From Paenibacillus sp. MMS20-IR301 (GTDB lineage: Bacteria > Bacillota > Bacilli > Paenibacillales > Paenibacillaceae), in contig NZ_CP135275.1 in NCBI RefSeq assembly GCF_032302195.1, positions 248,001 through 312,000 of the forward strand: a stretch of 64,000 nt of DNA, written 5' to 3'. The translations under genes and the position numbers were made by a program. This document shows, in pieces, positions 62,817 to 64,000 of this stretch (the first letter of the stretch is position 1; the number at the start of each line of letters is the position of its first letter). Below the pieces are notes generated by a model. That model was given only the letters and a program-made list of their open reading frames with translations. It made no database searches and was not told the origin of the DNA.

Positions 62817-63772
62817 GATATGCAGCCGGTGTGGATGTTGGCGGCACCAATATAGAATGCGGCATCCTCGATGCGCAGGGCAGCATTCTGCTGAAACGGA
62901 AAATGCCGACCCGGCCGGATAGCGGGGCGGAGGATATCCTGCAGCGTATAACCGCCACCCTGGAGCGGCTGTATGCAGAGGCTGGTGTAGCTGCACAGGA
63001 TATTGCGGTCATCGGACTCGGAATCCCGGGGCTGGTCGATCCGGAGGTTGGAATGAGTCTCCGGGCGGTCAATCTGAACTGGATTCAGGTGCCCGTTGCC
63101 GCTATGCTCAGGGAACTTACCGGCAAGCCGGTGTTTATAGATAATGATGTCCGTATGTATACCTACGGCGAAGCTGTTGCCGGGGCAGGACGCGGCTACG
63201 AATATATCTACGGCATTACCATCGGCACGGGTCTTGCAGCCGCATATGTACAACGCGGCGGGATCTACCGCGGGCACCGCTTCCTGGCGGGGGAGATCGG
63301 ACATATACCGGTTAATCCAGCCGGCATTACATGCGGCTGCGGACGAACCGGCTGCCTCGAGACGATCGTGTCCGCGACCGGGATTGCGCGGCAAGCCCGC
63401 ACAAGGATTGTACAAGGAGAGCACAGTCTGCTCCGGGAGCGCTTCGCCGATGTGGAGGACATCCGTGCAAGCGATGTCTCCAGGGCAAGCCGGGAAGGCG
63501 ACGGATTGTCGCGGGATGTGCTTGAACGGACAGGGCGCGAGCTGGGGCGTGCGCTGTCCTGGGTGGTGCCGATCCTCGCGCCGGATGTGATTATTATCGG
63601 CGGCGGCGGCGCTTTGGCCGGGGAAGACCTTACCGGCCCGATGAGGCAGGAGATGAACGCCCGCCTGCTCCAAGATTATGCCGGCCGGACGGCTATCCGA
63701 TACGCCGCGCTGGGTGATGATGCCGGAGTGATTGGCAGCGGCCTGTGGGCCTTGAGCCAGCTTAACAAGTAA
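62813..63772 (+). CDS. ROK-family sugar kinase
   Basis: 319 residues. ATP motif GVDVGGTNIECGI at 6-18; catalytic Asp in VFIDNDVRMY; zinc site GITCGCGRTGCLET; second ATP region DVIIIGGGGALAGE. A complete kinase rather than a repressor, since no HTH precedes it. It likely phosphorylates N-acetyl-hexosamine or the ketose intermediate; coupled by ATGA to the deacetylase gene. Followed after 79 nt by the aldolase gene. Confidence 0.92.
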   Translation: MRYAAGVDVGGTNIECGILDAQGSILLKRKMPTRPDSGAEDILQRITATLERLYAEAGVAAQDIAVIGLGIPGLVDPEVGMSLRAVNLNWIQVPVAAMLRELTGKPVFIDNDVRMYTYGEAVAGAGRGYEYIYGITIGTGLAAAYVQRGGIYRGHRFLAGEIGHIPVNPAGITCGCGRTGCLETIVSATGIARQARTRIVQGEHSLLRERFADVEDIRASDVSRASREGDGLSRDVLERTGRELGRALSWVVPILAPDVIIIGGGGALAGEDLTGPMRQEMNARLLQDYAGRTAIRYAALGDDAGVIGSGLWALSQLNK

Positions 63773-63851
63773 GTGCAGCCAGCCGGCCGATTAAACGCTT
63801 AATTTGTCTTATATTTTCATACATCATTTTATAATCCGGGAGGAATAATTT

Positions 63852-64000
63852 ATGCCGCTTATCTCATCAACCACCATGCTGCGTCAGGCCAGAGCCAATG
63901 CTTATGCCATTCCCGCCTTCAATGTGCATACGCTTGAGATGCTTCAGGCTGTCGTGGAGGCTGCTTCGGAAGCCCGTTCACCGCTGATTATCCAGACGAC
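63852..64000 (+). CDS. Class II ketose-bisphosphate aldolase, N-terminal part (GatY/FbaA type)
   Basis: ATG at 63852, 8 nt after GGGAGGA. The first 49 residues, cut by the right edge, read MPLISSTTMLRQARANAYAI, then PAFNVHTLEMLQAVVEAASEARSPLIIQT. This is the typical start of class II fructose- or tagatose-bisphosphate aldolases (AxxFNVxxxE). In an amino-sugar operon it fits tagatose-1,6-bisphosphate aldolase (AgaY/GatY), but the specificity residues lie outside the window. Confidence 0.88.
   Translation, partial: MPLISSTTMLRQARANAYAIPAFNVHTLEMLQAVVEAASEARSPLIIQT

Overview
The window looks like chromosome of a spore-forming, carbohydrate-degrading Firmicute, most likely Paenibacillus. Supporting signs are a GerA-type germinant-receptor operon, many CUT1/LplB-YtcP-type sugar transporters, large YesM/YesN and AraC sensor-regulators, many secreted glycosidases, moderate GC, strong AGGAGG-type ribosome sites and cre-like and Fur-like boxes. 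The genus is inferred from gene style, not from a marker gene.

The first ~7.4 kb differs from the rest: it is clearly AT-rich and reads leftward as a defence island. From right to left it holds a three-gene ABC-three-component (ABC-3C, Lamassu-related) operon: a nuclease-like effector, a middle component and a DUF3732-type SMC-like ATPase. Next come a DUF6037-like protein and an OLD-type ATPase/TOPRIM nuclease, and then a reverse transcriptase that runs off the left edge (1-499, GTG start). The ~270 nt between the OLD gene and the RT are bounded by an 11-bp perfect inverted repeat (527-537 / 742-752), the arrangement expected for a retron msr-msd RNA. The likely unit is therefore a retron-like system with an OLD effector. 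The island is followed by a radC gene broken by a 4-bp duplication, a small XRE regulator and tRNA-Leu(UAA), which may mark the insertion boundary.

9.2-12.6 kb: a TetR-controlled unknown protein with a tandem palindromic operator, a zinc-dependent phospholipase C-like protein and a secreted protein. 12.7-16.8 kb: germinant-receptor operon (A, C, small D-like and B subunits). 16.9-22.3 kb: a membrane-anchored AraC regulator, then a Fur-controlled iron-siderophore ABC transporter transcribed divergently around one Fur box. 22.3-23.0 kb: non-coding stretch with a glyoxalase (VOC) remnant, short repeats and terminators. 23.1-28.1 kb: CUT1 sugar transporter plus a GH28-like beta-helix glycosidase. 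28.2-34.0 kb: a GGDEF protein, an ECF sigma factor with a DUF4179 partner, and an MFS exporter with a membrane partner. 34.0-38.7 kb: a methyl-accepting-type receptor and a two-component system, flanked by two paralogous small membrane proteins.

38.7-51.2 kb: a LacI-type regulator, a large secreted DUF4832/Fn3/CBM protein, an M23 peptidase, a Gfo/Idh/MocA oxidoreductase, a GH31 glycosidase and a second CUT1 transporter. TGCGCAA-type palindromes at the start sites of the lacI, DUF4832 and GH31 promoters suggest one LacI regulon. 51.6-56.5 kb: a substrate-binding protein, YesM kinase and YesN regulator as a three-part sensor. 56.6-59.8 kb: an OmpR-type two-component system with a putative target gene. 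60.3-64.0 kb: amino-sugar catabolism (SIS isomerase/deaminase, NagA/AgaA deacetylase, ROK kinase, class II aldolase cut by the right edge), best read as an N-acetylgalactosamine-type pathway.
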